In this document: positions 1 to 7,899 of the stretch, in pieces
Position numbering within the stretch: the stretch's first letter is position 1
Layout of the letters: every line of letters begins with the position of its first letter
Origin: an uncultured Cytophagales bacterium
GTDB taxonomy: Bacteria > Bacteroidota > Bacteroidia > Cytophagales > UBA9547
DNA length: 40,141 bases
NCBI GenBank assembly: GCA_945957555.1
Contig: CAMFLX010000026.1
Coordinates: 1-40,141 of the forward strand
Direction: 5' to 3'
Notes under the pieces: model-generated
What the model saw: only the letters and a program-made list of their open reading frames with translations
Databases searched by the model: none
Told to the model about the DNA's origin: nothing
Made by a program: the position numbers and the translations under genes

Positions 1-1374
1 GTTTACTACCAAGCACCCATTTTTACCAATGAATTGGTCAATAAACATAAGATGTCTTCTCAGATTTACAAAGCAAAGAAAGATTTCTTCAAGGCACTGA
101 CAGACCATTGGGATAAGCCAGATTTGAATTTTCCCACTGACAAGTTTCCTCCTGAAAAGACTATTTATTGGGCTTTGTTCAAAAGTAATGGCATTGACTT
201 GTTAGATGCCATTAGAGTGAATAACCAAAATCAATTTCAAGCACTTTGGCAAGTTTCCTTAGCTTTTTTGGAAAGTGCCAAATCGTCAAGAAGGAAAATC
301 ACTGAGCTCAATGATATATTGAGTAAAAGACCATTTAAGCTCAAGCTAGGATTGATCGAATTTTGGATTCCCAGTTTCTTGTTTGTTCATCGCGATGATT
401 TTGCGCTCTTTGGCCCCAATGGCTACATACCAGCATTGGGTGATGAGACCATGGAGCTTATGCTTAAATACCCTGACGAGTATGAAATCAAAACGTTTGC
501 TGTAGAAGGTGTAAAGCTCGATATTTTTAACAGTTATAGACAGTTTTTAAATCAAGATACTACTGAGAACTTTACCAATCAGTCTTTTATAGAAACGATT
601 AAACCTTTTCTGACTTTTTACAGAGGTTTGCCAGAGTACTCTAAACATACGAAGAGACTAAGTAAAGAGGCGATGAGTGTGAGAATGGCGATTTCTAAAT
701 CTAAAGATCCAGAGCAGACTTTTTTTGAGGATTTCCCTTTGGCTTTAGGATATAATCTGCATCGATTACAGAGTTCGCAAGAAGACCTACAGCTCTACAC
801 CAGTCATTTGAGAGAGGCTATTCGTGAACTGCGAACATGTTATGATGAACTGGTGAATAGAGTAGAACTGTTCATCTTAAATGAATTGATAGGAGCTGAG
901 GTACCTTTTGAAGTATATAAACAAAGACTGCAAAACAGATTTACAAAAACTAAGAAACATTTGCTCTTGCCAGCTCAAAAAACCTTTATTCAACGTTTGG
1001 ATTCCCAAATAGACGATCGTGGTGCTTGGATTAACTCAATAGCTCAGGTATTTATTGGCACTTCTTTGCAGAATATGAAGAGTGACGAAGATGAGATCAT
1101 ACTTTATGATAAATTCAAAACCATGATCATGGATTTGGATAGTCTCACAAATATTTCTAAATTAGATTATTCGGAAGAGACCGAAGAAGTTACAAACTTG
1201 GAGATTGGATCATTTATCGATGGAATCAACAAGAAGACAATTCGTTGGCCGAAGAGCAAACAGAAAGAAGTGCAAACATTGGTCGAAGGTATGAAAACAC
1301 AGCTTTCGACAGATAAGACACTGAATCTTGCAGCATTAACTGATTTATTAAAGCACCTGTTGAAAAATGACTAA
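1..1374 (+). CDS. C-terminal part of a large protein of a defence-type locus (5' partial)
   Basis: The reading frame is open from base 1 and has no credible start: the first in-window start-like codon (TTG at 34) lies inside a continuous frame, so this is the last 457 residues of a longer protein. The visible part is mostly charged and alpha-helical. It has a short aromatic segment around the motif HRDDFALFGPNGY and no Walker A motif, signal peptide or membrane segment. Its stop overlaps the start of the PP-loop gene by 8 bases, so the two are translationally coupled. In Ssp phosphorothioation loci an ATPase gene (sspC) precedes sspD, and in type 4 BREX a BrxC-type ATPase neighbours brxP. This could be the tail of such an ATPase, but that is inferred from position only. 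I do not recognise the family with confidence. Confidence 0.8.
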   Translation, partial: VYYQAPIFTNELVNKHKMSSQIYKAKKDFFKALTDHWDKPDLNFPTDKFPPEKTIYWALFKSNGIDLLDAIRVNNQNQFQALWQVSLAFLESAKSSRRKITELNDILSKRPFKLKLGLIEFWIPSFLFVHRDDFALFGPNGYIPALGDETMELMLKYPDEYEIKTFAVEGVKLDIFNSYRQFLNQDTTENFTNQSFIETIKPFLTFYRGLPEYSKHTKRLSKEAMSVRMAISKSKDPEQTFFEDFPLALGYNLHRLQSSQEDLQLYTSHLREAIRELRTCYDELVNRVELFILNELIGAEVPFEVYKQRLQNRFTKTKKHLLLPAQKTFIQRLDSQIDDRGAWINSIAQVFIGTSLQNMKSDEDEIILYDKFKTMIMDLDSLTNISKLDYSEETEEVTNLEIGSFIDGINKKTIRWPKSKQKEVQTLVEGMKTQLSTDKTLNLAALTDLLKHLLKND

Positions 1375-2470
1375 GGTACGACATGTTTTGGGGATTTCTG
1401 GAGGGAAGGACAGCGCGGCCTTAGCGATCTATATGAAGAATCATTACCCCGATTTAGATATAGAATACTACACTTCTGATACAGGTAAAGAGCTTGATGA
1501 TACCTATAAGCTTATTGAAAATCTTGAGATTTATCTAGGAAAGAAAATCATTAAAATTGCTGCTACTGATGGTGAGAACGAGAAACCTTTTGATCATTTC
1601 CTTAAGGTATATGGTGGTTTTTTGCCTTCTTCCAATGCTAGGTGGTGCACTCAAAAACTGAAGATCATCCCTTTTGAAAAGTTTGTAGGGGATGATTTGG
1701 TGATTTCTTATGTAGGCATCAGAGGGGATGAAGACAGGGACGGCTATATCTCTAAAAAAAGTAACATCCAATCGATTTTTCCTTTTAGGAAAAATATTTG
1801 GAGTGAAGATGTGATTGCCAAGGTCTTGGCAAATGCGAATATTCCGATCTTGATGGATTTGTTTGAAGTGGTAGCTAATGATGATAAGGCTAAACGCTAC
1901 CAAGAGATTTTGGCTACACCTCTCAGTGCTTCTTATAAACAAAGCCAAAAGCTCAATCAACTGTTGGACTTAGATACTAAAGGGTTCAATAGATTGGTTT
2001 TTGCCTATCTCAAAAGTACGGCTTATCCTTTGGCTTCAGAGACCTATTTCCCCTTGGTGGAAAACGAAGACATTCTGGTCAAAAGGGATATTTTTGAAAT
2101 CCTGGAAACCAGTGGTGTTGGGGTGCCAGCTTACTACAAAGAGATAGAATTTGAAAGCAATGGTAAAACGGGTACGTATGCGAGAAGCCGCTCAGGTTGT
2201 TTTTTCTGTTTCTATCAACAAAAAATTGAATGGGTATGGTTGTACGAGCAAAACCCCGATCTATTTGCTCAAGCCATGGAGTATGAAAAAGATGGCTATA
2301 CTTGGAATCAAGAAGAGTCTCTGGTTGATTTGATCCAACCCGAAAGAATAAAGGCGATTAAAGAAGAATATATCAAAAGAACCGAACGCAAACGCAAACC
2401 CGAATCTGCCTATATGCTAGACATCCTTAGCGAAGCAGCGGATGAGGGATGTGCTAGTTGCTTTATATAA
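1367..2470 (+). CDS. PP-loop ATPase / PAPS reductase family enzyme, DndC/SspD/BrxP-like
   Basis: The protein has 367 residues. The PP-loop motif SGGKDS is at residues 11-16, which in this family adenylates a substrate with release of pyrophosphate. A GIRGDED segment at 118-124 sits where relatives carry a GxR motif. Cysteines C94, C278, C281, C362 and C365 could hold an Fe-S cluster: C278 and C281 form a GCFFC motif as in DndC-type enzymes, and C362/C365 form a second CxxC at the extreme C-terminus. Between the W-x-x-x-DV element (about 145-149) and the GCFFC motif lies an insertion of roughly 90 residues. DndC and SspD use sulfur from a cysteine desulfurase to build DNA phosphorothioate, and the desulfurase gene at 6629-7765 supports that role here. 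A type 4 BREX BrxP role is the main alternative. Family is confident; substrate is inferred. Confidence 0.85.
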   Translation: MTKVRHVLGISGGKDSAALAIYMKNHYPDLDIEYYTSDTGKELDDTYKLIENLEIYLGKKIIKIAATDGENEKPFDHFLKVYGGFLPSSNARWCTQKLKIIPFEKFVGDDLVISYVGIRGDEDRDGYISKKSNIQSIFPFRKNIWSEDVIAKVLANANIPILMDLFEVVANDDKAKRYQEILATPLSASYKQSQKLNQLLDLDTKGFNRLVFAYLKSTAYPLASETYFPLVENEDILVKRDIFEILETSGVGVPAYYKEIEFESNGKTGTYARSRSGCFFCFYQQKIEWVWLYEQNPDLFAQAMEYEKDGYTWNQEESLVDLIQPERIKAIKEEYIKRTERKRKPESAYMLDILSEAADEGCASCFI

Positions 2471-2488
2471 AAACTGATGTGAAATATT

Positions 2489-4636
2489 ATGGACGAAAAA
2501 AACCTAGATATAACAGGCGGTGTTCGTTTTTCTGTAGATGCTGGTATAATTAATAGGTTAGGAAAAGAACTTGTTGGGAGAGCAGAAACTGCAGTTTCAG
2601 AACTGGTTAAAAACTCGTATGATGCTGACGCTAATAATGTAATTTTAAATTTCATAAATACAGACAAAGAAGGGGGGACATTAATAATAACTGATGATGG
2701 TTTAGGAATGAACCTTTTTGAGTTAATTAATGGGTTCATGCGTCTATCATCCTCAGATAAAATACATAATCCCGTATCGCCAATTTATAAAAGACAAAGG
2801 GCAGGGAAAAAGGGAATCGGAAGGTTTGCTACTCAAAGATTAGGAGATAGATTAACAATAATTTCAAAAACTAAAGATTCTCCCAAAGCCTTAAAATTAG
2901 ATGTTGAATGGGATAAATATAAAACTGATGTCGAATTAGATAGCATTTATAATCCTGTAATTGAAATAGATGTTGATTTTATAAATGGTACAAAGCTTTT
3001 CATAGATGGCTTACGTGAGCCTTGGAGTGAACCTCAAATAAAAAGAGTTTTTAGATATGTATTAGATTTATTACAACCTGATTTTTTATCTAATCAAAGT
3101 GTTCAGCTTAATATAGCATCGAAAGATTCAATTGGGTATTTCAATGTAAATTGTCTAAAATCATCTAATGGTGAGACACATGCCATTGCAAATTTGGATA
3201 GATTAGTATTTGATCATGCAATAGGAGTAATTGAGGGATATCTAATTGATGGAAAAGGGCTGTGTGAGGTTGTTAGTGAACGTTTTAATATTAATGATTC
3301 AATAATCGTAGATGGAGATTTCTCTTTTTTAAAAGATGTTCATTTTAAAGTTTATTATTTCATTTATAATTATGATTGGTATGAAGGGTTCTTGCCAAAA
3401 ATGGAATATAACCGTATTGAAAGCTTATCCAATGAACATTCGGGAATCAAGCTTTATAGGAATGGTTTCAGAGTTTTACCATATGGTGAAGTGGGTAATG
3501 ACTGGGTAAATATTGAGAAGACGTCACTTAAAACATCTGATAACGCTTATGTACCTTTTAGCAATATAAATTTTTTTGGATTTGTAGAAATAGTTGATAA
3601 GAGTGGTGAAGTTTTCGAAGAAACTTCAAGTCGAGAAGGTCTTATTGAAAATGTTGCATTTAGACAATTATCATTGTTTGTTAACAATGCTCTTCGACAG
3701 GCTACTTTAAGAATAAATTCTTCTCGATTTAGTGAAAAACAAAAGAAAAAGGAAGGTGAAGATTCTCGAAAAAAGTTCAACAAAAATGATACGAGGACTA
3801 CTAAGCAAAAACTAGAAGATCTTAAAGGGACAGATGAAGAAAAAAATTCGATTATTGATGATGCAATTTATCAATTAGAAGAAAGTGAAATGTTAAGGGT
3901 TTTAGCAGGTATAGGTCTCAACATTGCAGAATTTACTCATGAAATAAGACAGTTTATACCGTCTTTTAATGGCAGTATTAACTTTCTAATACATCAAGAC
4001 ATTTCTAAACAAGCAAAGGAGTCGTTACTTAACCTTAAGGAAAATTTCAATAGGTTTAAAACATATACTTCTTATTTAGATCATACAATTAGTCAAAATG
4101 TTAATCGAGACAAACAACCACTTAATATTCTCAAATTGGTTGACGAATTTAAAGAAATTATTAAATATGAATTAACTGGTAGCTCAATAAATTTAATAGA
4201 AGAACATTATGGTTATGATTTATTTACATGCCCAATGCACCCTTCGGAGTGGGCATCTATTTTATATAATTTATACACAAACTCTAAAAAAGCAATAAAT
4301 CGTGCACAACCGAATGAGGGTAAAATAAAGATAGTTTGTGGTAAAGAAAAAGGTAAAGTTTACTTAGAATTTATGGATAATGGGGACGGAATTCCTTCTA
4401 AATATAGAGATCGCGTTTTTGATGCGTTTTTTACGACATCAACACCTGCATCATTTGATGCTAGTAAAAACGAATCAGTTACAGGTACTGGTTTAGGGTT
4501 AAAAATTGTGAAAGATATAATAATAGCCTATAATGGTATTATTGAAGTTATAGAACCAGAAGTAGATTATAAAACCTGTTTTAAAATAGAAATACCCGAG
4601 GCATCAACTCAAATATTAGAACAATATGGCTATTAA
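2489..4636 (+). CDS. Double-GHKL ATPase / sensor histidine kinase
   Basis: The protein has 715 residues and no membrane segment or signal peptide, so it is probably cytosolic. The N-terminal half is a MutL/Hsp90/MORC-like ATPase (HATPase_c_3 type): E38/N42/D45 in an ELVKNSYDADAN box, DDGLGM at 69-74 and a GKKGIGRFA lid at 106-114. A lysine-rich linker at about 415-445 leads to a histidine-kinase half with an EFTHEIRQ phospho-acceptor box (H484), an N box around N594/N598, DNGDGI at 630-635 and GTGLGL at 666-671. It overlaps the receiver gene by 11 bases, making an obvious kinase/receiver pair. Two-component signalling in phage defence has a precedent in Detocs, but the architecture there differs. 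Codon use is rich in ATA, TTA and AGA compared with the PP-loop gene upstream. What it senses cannot be read from the sequence. Confidence 0.88.
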   Translation: MDEKNLDITGGVRFSVDAGIINRLGKELVGRAETAVSELVKNSYDADANNVILNFINTDKEGGTLIITDDGLGMNLFELINGFMRLSSSDKIHNPVSPIYKRQRAGKKGIGRFATQRLGDRLTIISKTKDSPKALKLDVEWDKYKTDVELDSIYNPVIEIDVDFINGTKLFIDGLREPWSEPQIKRVFRYVLDLLQPDFLSNQSVQLNIASKDSIGYFNVNCLKSSNGETHAIANLDRLVFDHAIGVIEGYLIDGKGLCEVVSERFNINDSIIVDGDFSFLKDVHFKVYYFIYNYDWYEGFLPKMEYNRIESLSNEHSGIKLYRNGFRVLPYGEVGNDWVNIEKTSLKTSDNAYVPFSNINFFGFVEIVDKSGEVFEETSSREGLIENVAFRQLSLFVNNALRQATLRINSSRFSEKQKKKEGEDSRKKFNKNDTRTTKQKLEDLKGTDEEKNSIIDDAIYQLEESEMLRVLAGIGLNIAEFTHEIRQFIPSFNGSINFLIHQDISKQAKESLLNLKENFNRFKTYTSYLDHTISQNVNRDKQPLNILKLVDEFKEIIKYELTGSSINLIEEHYGYDLFTCPMHPSEWASILYNLYTNSKKAINRAQPNEGKIKIVCGKEKGKVYLEFMDNGDGIPSKYRDRVFDAFFTTSTPASFDASKNESVTGTGLGLKIVKDIIIAYNGIIEVIEPEVDYKTCFKIEIPEASTQILEQYGY

Positions 4637-5735
4637 TTATTATTATTTCGATGACGATCCTAAGCCGACTATTTCAGAAACAGCTAAAGGGCTTAGTATT
4701 TTTGAAGATAGGTTAAAAGTTAACGCATTTCAGCATGAGAAATGGGATGATCAAGTTTCTTTTATTATTGAACAACAAGACTCATTTGATGGACTAATAC
4801 TTGATTGGAGCTTAAATAATAAAAATCAAAAGGGTGATATTGCTAATTATAACGTAGAGGCCTTAGCTCAGCAATTAAGGCGATTGATCATAGAAAACGA
4901 TCGGCTTAAAAAGGATTTTCCAATAGTTTTATGTTCTGCAAACTATAGATTCAATGAGGTCTTTTGCAAAGAAGTTACAGGCCATGATCTGTTTGATGCT
5001 ATATATGAAAAGGATCAGTTTGATTCAGAGCAATCAGTCGTAATAAACCAATTAGAAGATCTAGCAAATGGGTACAAAATCATATCGTTAGAAAAAGCTA
5101 TTGAAAGATTACTTAATACTACAGCTAAGGAAGATATAGATTATCGTATAATTGATTTTTTTGAAAATAATAAAGAGGCTCCAACACATGAGCTAGCAAG
5201 ATTTTTATTGAATTCAGTAATCAAGCCAACTGGAATATTAATAGATGAGTACCTTTTGGCATCAAGATTAGGAATAGACATAATAAGTGGAAGGAATAAA
5301 GATTGGACTTCGTTACTAGAAATAATTGATTCGACCAAATATTCTGGTGTATTCTCTAAAGGTTGGAACAGATGGTGGATGTCTAAACTAGATGTTTTTT
5401 GGGAAAAAACTTTTGAAAAGTCGTTAGGCTCTTTGAATGGCAATGAAAGGGTAATGCTATTGAATGAAAGATTCAATTTGAATCTTGATTCTTATAAGGT
5501 ATCAAAGGATGATAAAAATTCCTTTTTTTGGGTTAAATGTAAAAAAACCAATCGTCCTTTAGCATTAGAAGACGCAGTATTAGCATCTTCTGATTATTTG
5601 CAAGCTCCTTGGGTAGAGGACGAGTATTACTCACTAAATGTGGCTCTTAGAGAAGATATTTCAAAAATACATCCTATTGAGAAAGATAGAATAAAAAAGA
5701 TAAAAGCTAATTATACTAGTACTAGAATAAAATGA
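4626..5735 (+). CDS. Receiver-domain protein with unknown C-terminal domain
   Basis: The protein has 369 residues. An atypical receiver domain occupies about 1-140: acidic pocket D9-D11 in FDDDP, phospho-acceptor D60 in LILDW, S104 in VLCSA and K129 in IYEKD, which are the four classical receiver landmarks. The remaining 230 residues are helical, rich in tryptophan and aromatic residues (for example KGWNRWW around 240-250), and carry no DNA-binding motif that I recognise. It is therefore probably not a standard transcription factor. It starts inside the kinase gene and its stop overlaps the next start by 4 bases (ATGA). The C-terminal part may be an output or effector domain that acts with the 248-residue downstream protein. 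The receiver call is good; the output is unknown. Confidence 0.82.
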   Translation: MAINYYYFDDDPKPTISETAKGLSIFEDRLKVNAFQHEKWDDQVSFIIEQQDSFDGLILDWSLNNKNQKGDIANYNVEALAQQLRRLIIENDRLKKDFPIVLCSANYRFNEVFCKEVTGHDLFDAIYEKDQFDSEQSVVINQLEDLANGYKIISLEKAIERLLNTTAKEDIDYRIIDFFENNKEAPTHELARFLLNSVIKPTGILIDEYLLASRLGIDIISGRNKDWTSLLEIIDSTKYSGVFSKGWNRWWMSKLDVFWEKTFEKSLGSLNGNERVMLLNERFNLNLDSYKVSKDDKNSFFWVKCKKTNRPLALEDAVLASSDYLQAPWVEDEYYSLNVALREDISKIHPIEKDRIKKIKANYTSTRIK

Positions 5736-6478
5736 GAGCAAATAGCATTAAATCTGACTTGAGATCTCTTTCGGGGTTTTTAGATAAATGGGGCAAAAAT
5801 GTTAAAAATGCTGGCTTGTTATCAAAAATTAATGTATCTGATTCTACTGATGGAACTATAAAATATAGCATTGAAAAGTCAGAACCATTAATCTTTAGAA
5901 ATATTGAATTGGAAAGACACTCCATACCGAGTGGAATAGAAAATTTACCATTTGATAATAATACATTTGAAGTGCACTTAAATATGAGATTGACTGAAAG
6001 AGATGGAAAGGATGATCTTTTTGATCCTATTGTCTCACTAGGCGTTTCAATTAAAATAGCAGCGGAATATTTTACTGAAAATGATATAAAATCGGCAATG
6101 TGTAGCTGGCATTTAGATAGAGCTGATTCGTCTAAAAGTGATTATTGTCACCCAATATATCATTTAAATTTTGGGGGAGACCAGATGACAGCATTAGCAT
6201 TACAAAATGAATCATATTTTGGAAATTTATTATTGTTGCCAAATCCTAGGATTATTCATCCGCCACTAGATTTAATACTTGCCTGTGATTTTGTTATAAA
6301 TAATTTTTATAAGAGAGATAATCATAAAAAAATGACAGACCTGCCTGGATATAAAATGTTGATTAATAGAGCAGCAGAAAGATACTGGAAGGCCTATACA
6401 TTTGCCTTTGCTTCTAAATGGAATAAAGATTTAAATGTTAGTAATTTAACCCATAATCATATCATTGGGATTCATTGA
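5732..6478 (+). CDS. Unknown protein of the kinase/receiver module
   Basis: This soluble-looking protein has 248 residues and I do not recognise it. It has no signal peptide or membrane segment. Residues about 125-155 hold a cluster of possible metal-binding or catalytic residues (CSWHLD, then YCHPIYHLNFGG with C, H and H), and a second aromatic/proline segment NPRIIHPPLD follows near 180-187. It is the last gene of the unit, with its start overlapping the receiver gene by 4 bases. Its 3' end overlaps the convergent 54-residue HTH gene by 17 bases. Position and stoichiometric coupling suggest an effector or partner of the receiver protein, which is inference only. The base composition is as AT-rich as the two genes before it. 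Confidence 0.75.
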   Translation: MRANSIKSDLRSLSGFLDKWGKNVKNAGLLSKINVSDSTDGTIKYSIEKSEPLIFRNIELERHSIPSGIENLPFDNNTFEVHLNMRLTERDGKDDLFDPIVSLGVSIKIAAEYFTENDIKSAMCSWHLDRADSSKSDYCHPIYHLNFGGDQMTALALQNESYFGNLLLLPNPRIIHPPLDLILACDFVINNFYKRDNHKKMTDLPGYKMLINRAAERYWKAYTFAFASKWNKDLNVSNLTHNHIIGIH

Positions 6479-6626
6479 TTGTATTATAAAAATATCCATT
6501 CCCAATTTTCTTGAATTCTATTTTACCTGCTAGGCGTAGGTGCATGAGTTCGCAATCGGAGAGTTTGAGTCTTTTTTTGGTTTCTTTGGTATTAAGCCAT
6601 TCAGTATTTAATGGTTTTTTGTCCAT
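6462..6626 (-). CDS. 54-residue excisionase/MerR-type HTH protein
   Basis: This short ORF reads ATG at 6626 to TGA at 6462-6464. The core WLNTKETKKRLKL, a turn, then LRLAGKIEFKKIGNGYFY is the pattern of the HTH_17/excisionase family (a helix that names the domain, a second helix, then a G-K-hydrophobic-K-x-G wing). It starts two bases after the stop of the cysteine desulfurase, so it is almost certainly cotranscribed with it. It also overlaps the 3' end of the convergent 248-residue gene. Such small HTH proteins act as DNA-binding regulators or directionality factors. Here it could be an autoregulator of the sulfur-modification genes or a DNA-binding accessory. The coding call rests on the motif and the spacing. 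Confidence 0.68.
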   Translation of the reverse strand: MDKKPLNTEWLNTKETKKRLKLSDCELMHLRLAGKIEFKKIGNGYFYNTINESQ

Positions 6627-6628
6627 TA

Positions 6629-7765
6629 TCAAAGTGCTGCTTTGAGTTGTTGTGTAAAGCTTTGAATCTCTTCTTGTGTGGTAAATCTACCCAAAGAAAT
6701 CCTTAAGCTGCCAAAAGCCTGTTCATCGGTCAAACCCATAGCCTTTAACACATGTGAGGCTTCTACTATAGCGGAGGTACAGGCGGAACCATTGCTTACT
6801 GCCAGTGTTTTGTGCATCCCAATAAAGACGTTTGCGTCAAAATCAGGGAAACCGATATTTAGGGTATTGTAAAGTCTTTGAGAACTATGTCCGTTTATAA
6901 AAGCTCCCTCTATTTGCAAAAGCTTCGTTTCTAGTTGATTTCTCAATGTTTGAATCCTTTCAGCATCTTGTGCCATTTCTTGGTTAGCGAGTTCACAAGC
7001 TTTTCCAAAACCTACAAGAGCGGGCATATTGCTAGTGCCACTTCTTAGGCCGCTTTCGTGTCCGCCTCCATGTATAAAGCTCTGTAGGTTTCTGATACCC
7101 ACGGTTTCGCTGTTGATATACAAAGCGCCTGCACCTTTGGGGCCATAAAACTTATGAGCGGAACAGGCCAATAGGTCTATGCCTAATTCATATACATCCA
7201 TAGGGATTTTACCAAGGGCTTGGGTGGCATCACAAAAAAACAAGGTTTCTTTATTCTTGATGATCTTACTGATTTTTTGAACATCTTGAATGACACCTGT
7301 TTCATTGTTTACATACATGATAGCTACCAATAAAGTATCAGGGCGAATGCTTTGATCCAAAAGGTCCAAATCAATTAAACCGTCACTGTTTACAGGCAAA
7401 TAGGTGATCTCAATCCCTAAGGTTTCTAAGTATTTACAAGTATCCAGAACCGCTTTATGTTCTGTTTGTACTGTTATAATGTGTTTTTTTGTGTTATTAG
7501 GATGCAAGACCAGCCCCTTTAATGCCAAATTAATAGCTTCTGTAGCTCCTGAAGTGAAGATGAGTTCTGTGGAATCGCAGTTTAGTAAATCGGCCACTTG
7601 TTTTCGTGCCTTTTTGAGGGCAAGATTGGCCTTTTGTCCAAAATGATGTGTGCTTGCTGCATTGGCAAAGTTATCAGTTAAATAAGGCATCATAGCCTCA
7701 AGCACTCTTGGGTCAAGTGGTGTGGTGGCGTTGTTGTCTAAGTAAATGAAGCCGTGAGCGTACAT
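6629..7765 (-). CDS. Cysteine desulfurase, IscS/NifS group I (DndA/SspA-like by context)
   Basis: The protein has 378 residues and is a PLP-dependent desulfurase that turns cysteine into alanine and an enzyme persulfide. It shows YLDNNATTP at the N-terminus, H103 in TEHKAV, the PLP lysine K205 in CSAHKFYGPKG, and the active-site C329 in SNGSACTS followed by the extended loop of group I enzymes. Length is normal for IscS or DndA. No iscU, iscA or suf genes are nearby. Instead it converges on a locus with a PP-loop enzyme and shares an operon with a small HTH gene, which favours a DndA/SspA role of supplying sulfur. It could also be the cell's general IscS. A TAnnTTTG-like box lies only five bases upstream of the start. 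Confidence 0.92.
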   Translation of the reverse strand: MYAHGFIYLDNNATTPLDPRVLEAMMPYLTDNFANAASTHHFGQKANLALKKARKQVADLLNCDSTELIFTSGATEAINLALKGLVLHPNNTKKHIITVQTEHKAVLDTCKYLETLGIEITYLPVNSDGLIDLDLLDQSIRPDTLLVAIMYVNNETGVIQDVQKISKIIKNKETLFFCDATQALGKIPMDVYELGIDLLACSAHKFYGPKGAGALYINSETVGIRNLQSFIHGGGHESGLRSGTSNMPALVGFGKACELANQEMAQDAERIQTLRNQLETKLLQIEGAFINGHSSQRLYNTLNIGFPDFDANVFIGMHKTLAVSNGSACTSAIVEASHVLKAMGLTDEQAFGSLRISLGRFTTQEEIQSFTQQLKAAL

Positions 7766-7770
7766 GAATA

Positions 7771-7778
7771 CAAAAATA
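7771..7778 (-). promoter_or_regulatory. Candidate -7 box upstream of cysteine desulfurase
   Basis: Read on the minus strand this is TATTTTTG, an exact match to the Bacteroidota -7 consensus TAnnTTTG. No TTG is seen at the usual distance upstream. The start codon is only five bases away, so if used, the transcript would be essentially leaderless. Weak on its own. Confidence 0.3.
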
Positions 7779-7899
7779 TATCAAATGGTACATCTTTTTA
7801 TGTATTATTTGCTACTATTCATGGTATTGATCTTTTCTATTCTCTAGTATATTGCCTAATAGCTTATCTTTCCCTAACTTGAGCCTTCAATTTTTCATA

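Noticed and set aside
1535..1960. 141-residue minus-strand frame within the PP-loop gene
   Set aside because: Antisense shadow of a clearly coding frame, with no recognisable motif.
1..6478. Type 4 BREX locus
   Set aside because: A PAPS-reductase-family gene and a possible ATPase tail fit, but no PglZ, BrxL or methylase gene is visible, and a cysteine desulfurase favours Ssp/Dnd-like chemistry. Not excluded, because upstream genes are outside the window.
7852..7899. Upstream ATG of the secreted-protein gene
   Set aside because: Using it would put 16 residues before an otherwise normal signal peptide; the ATG at 7900 is the better start.
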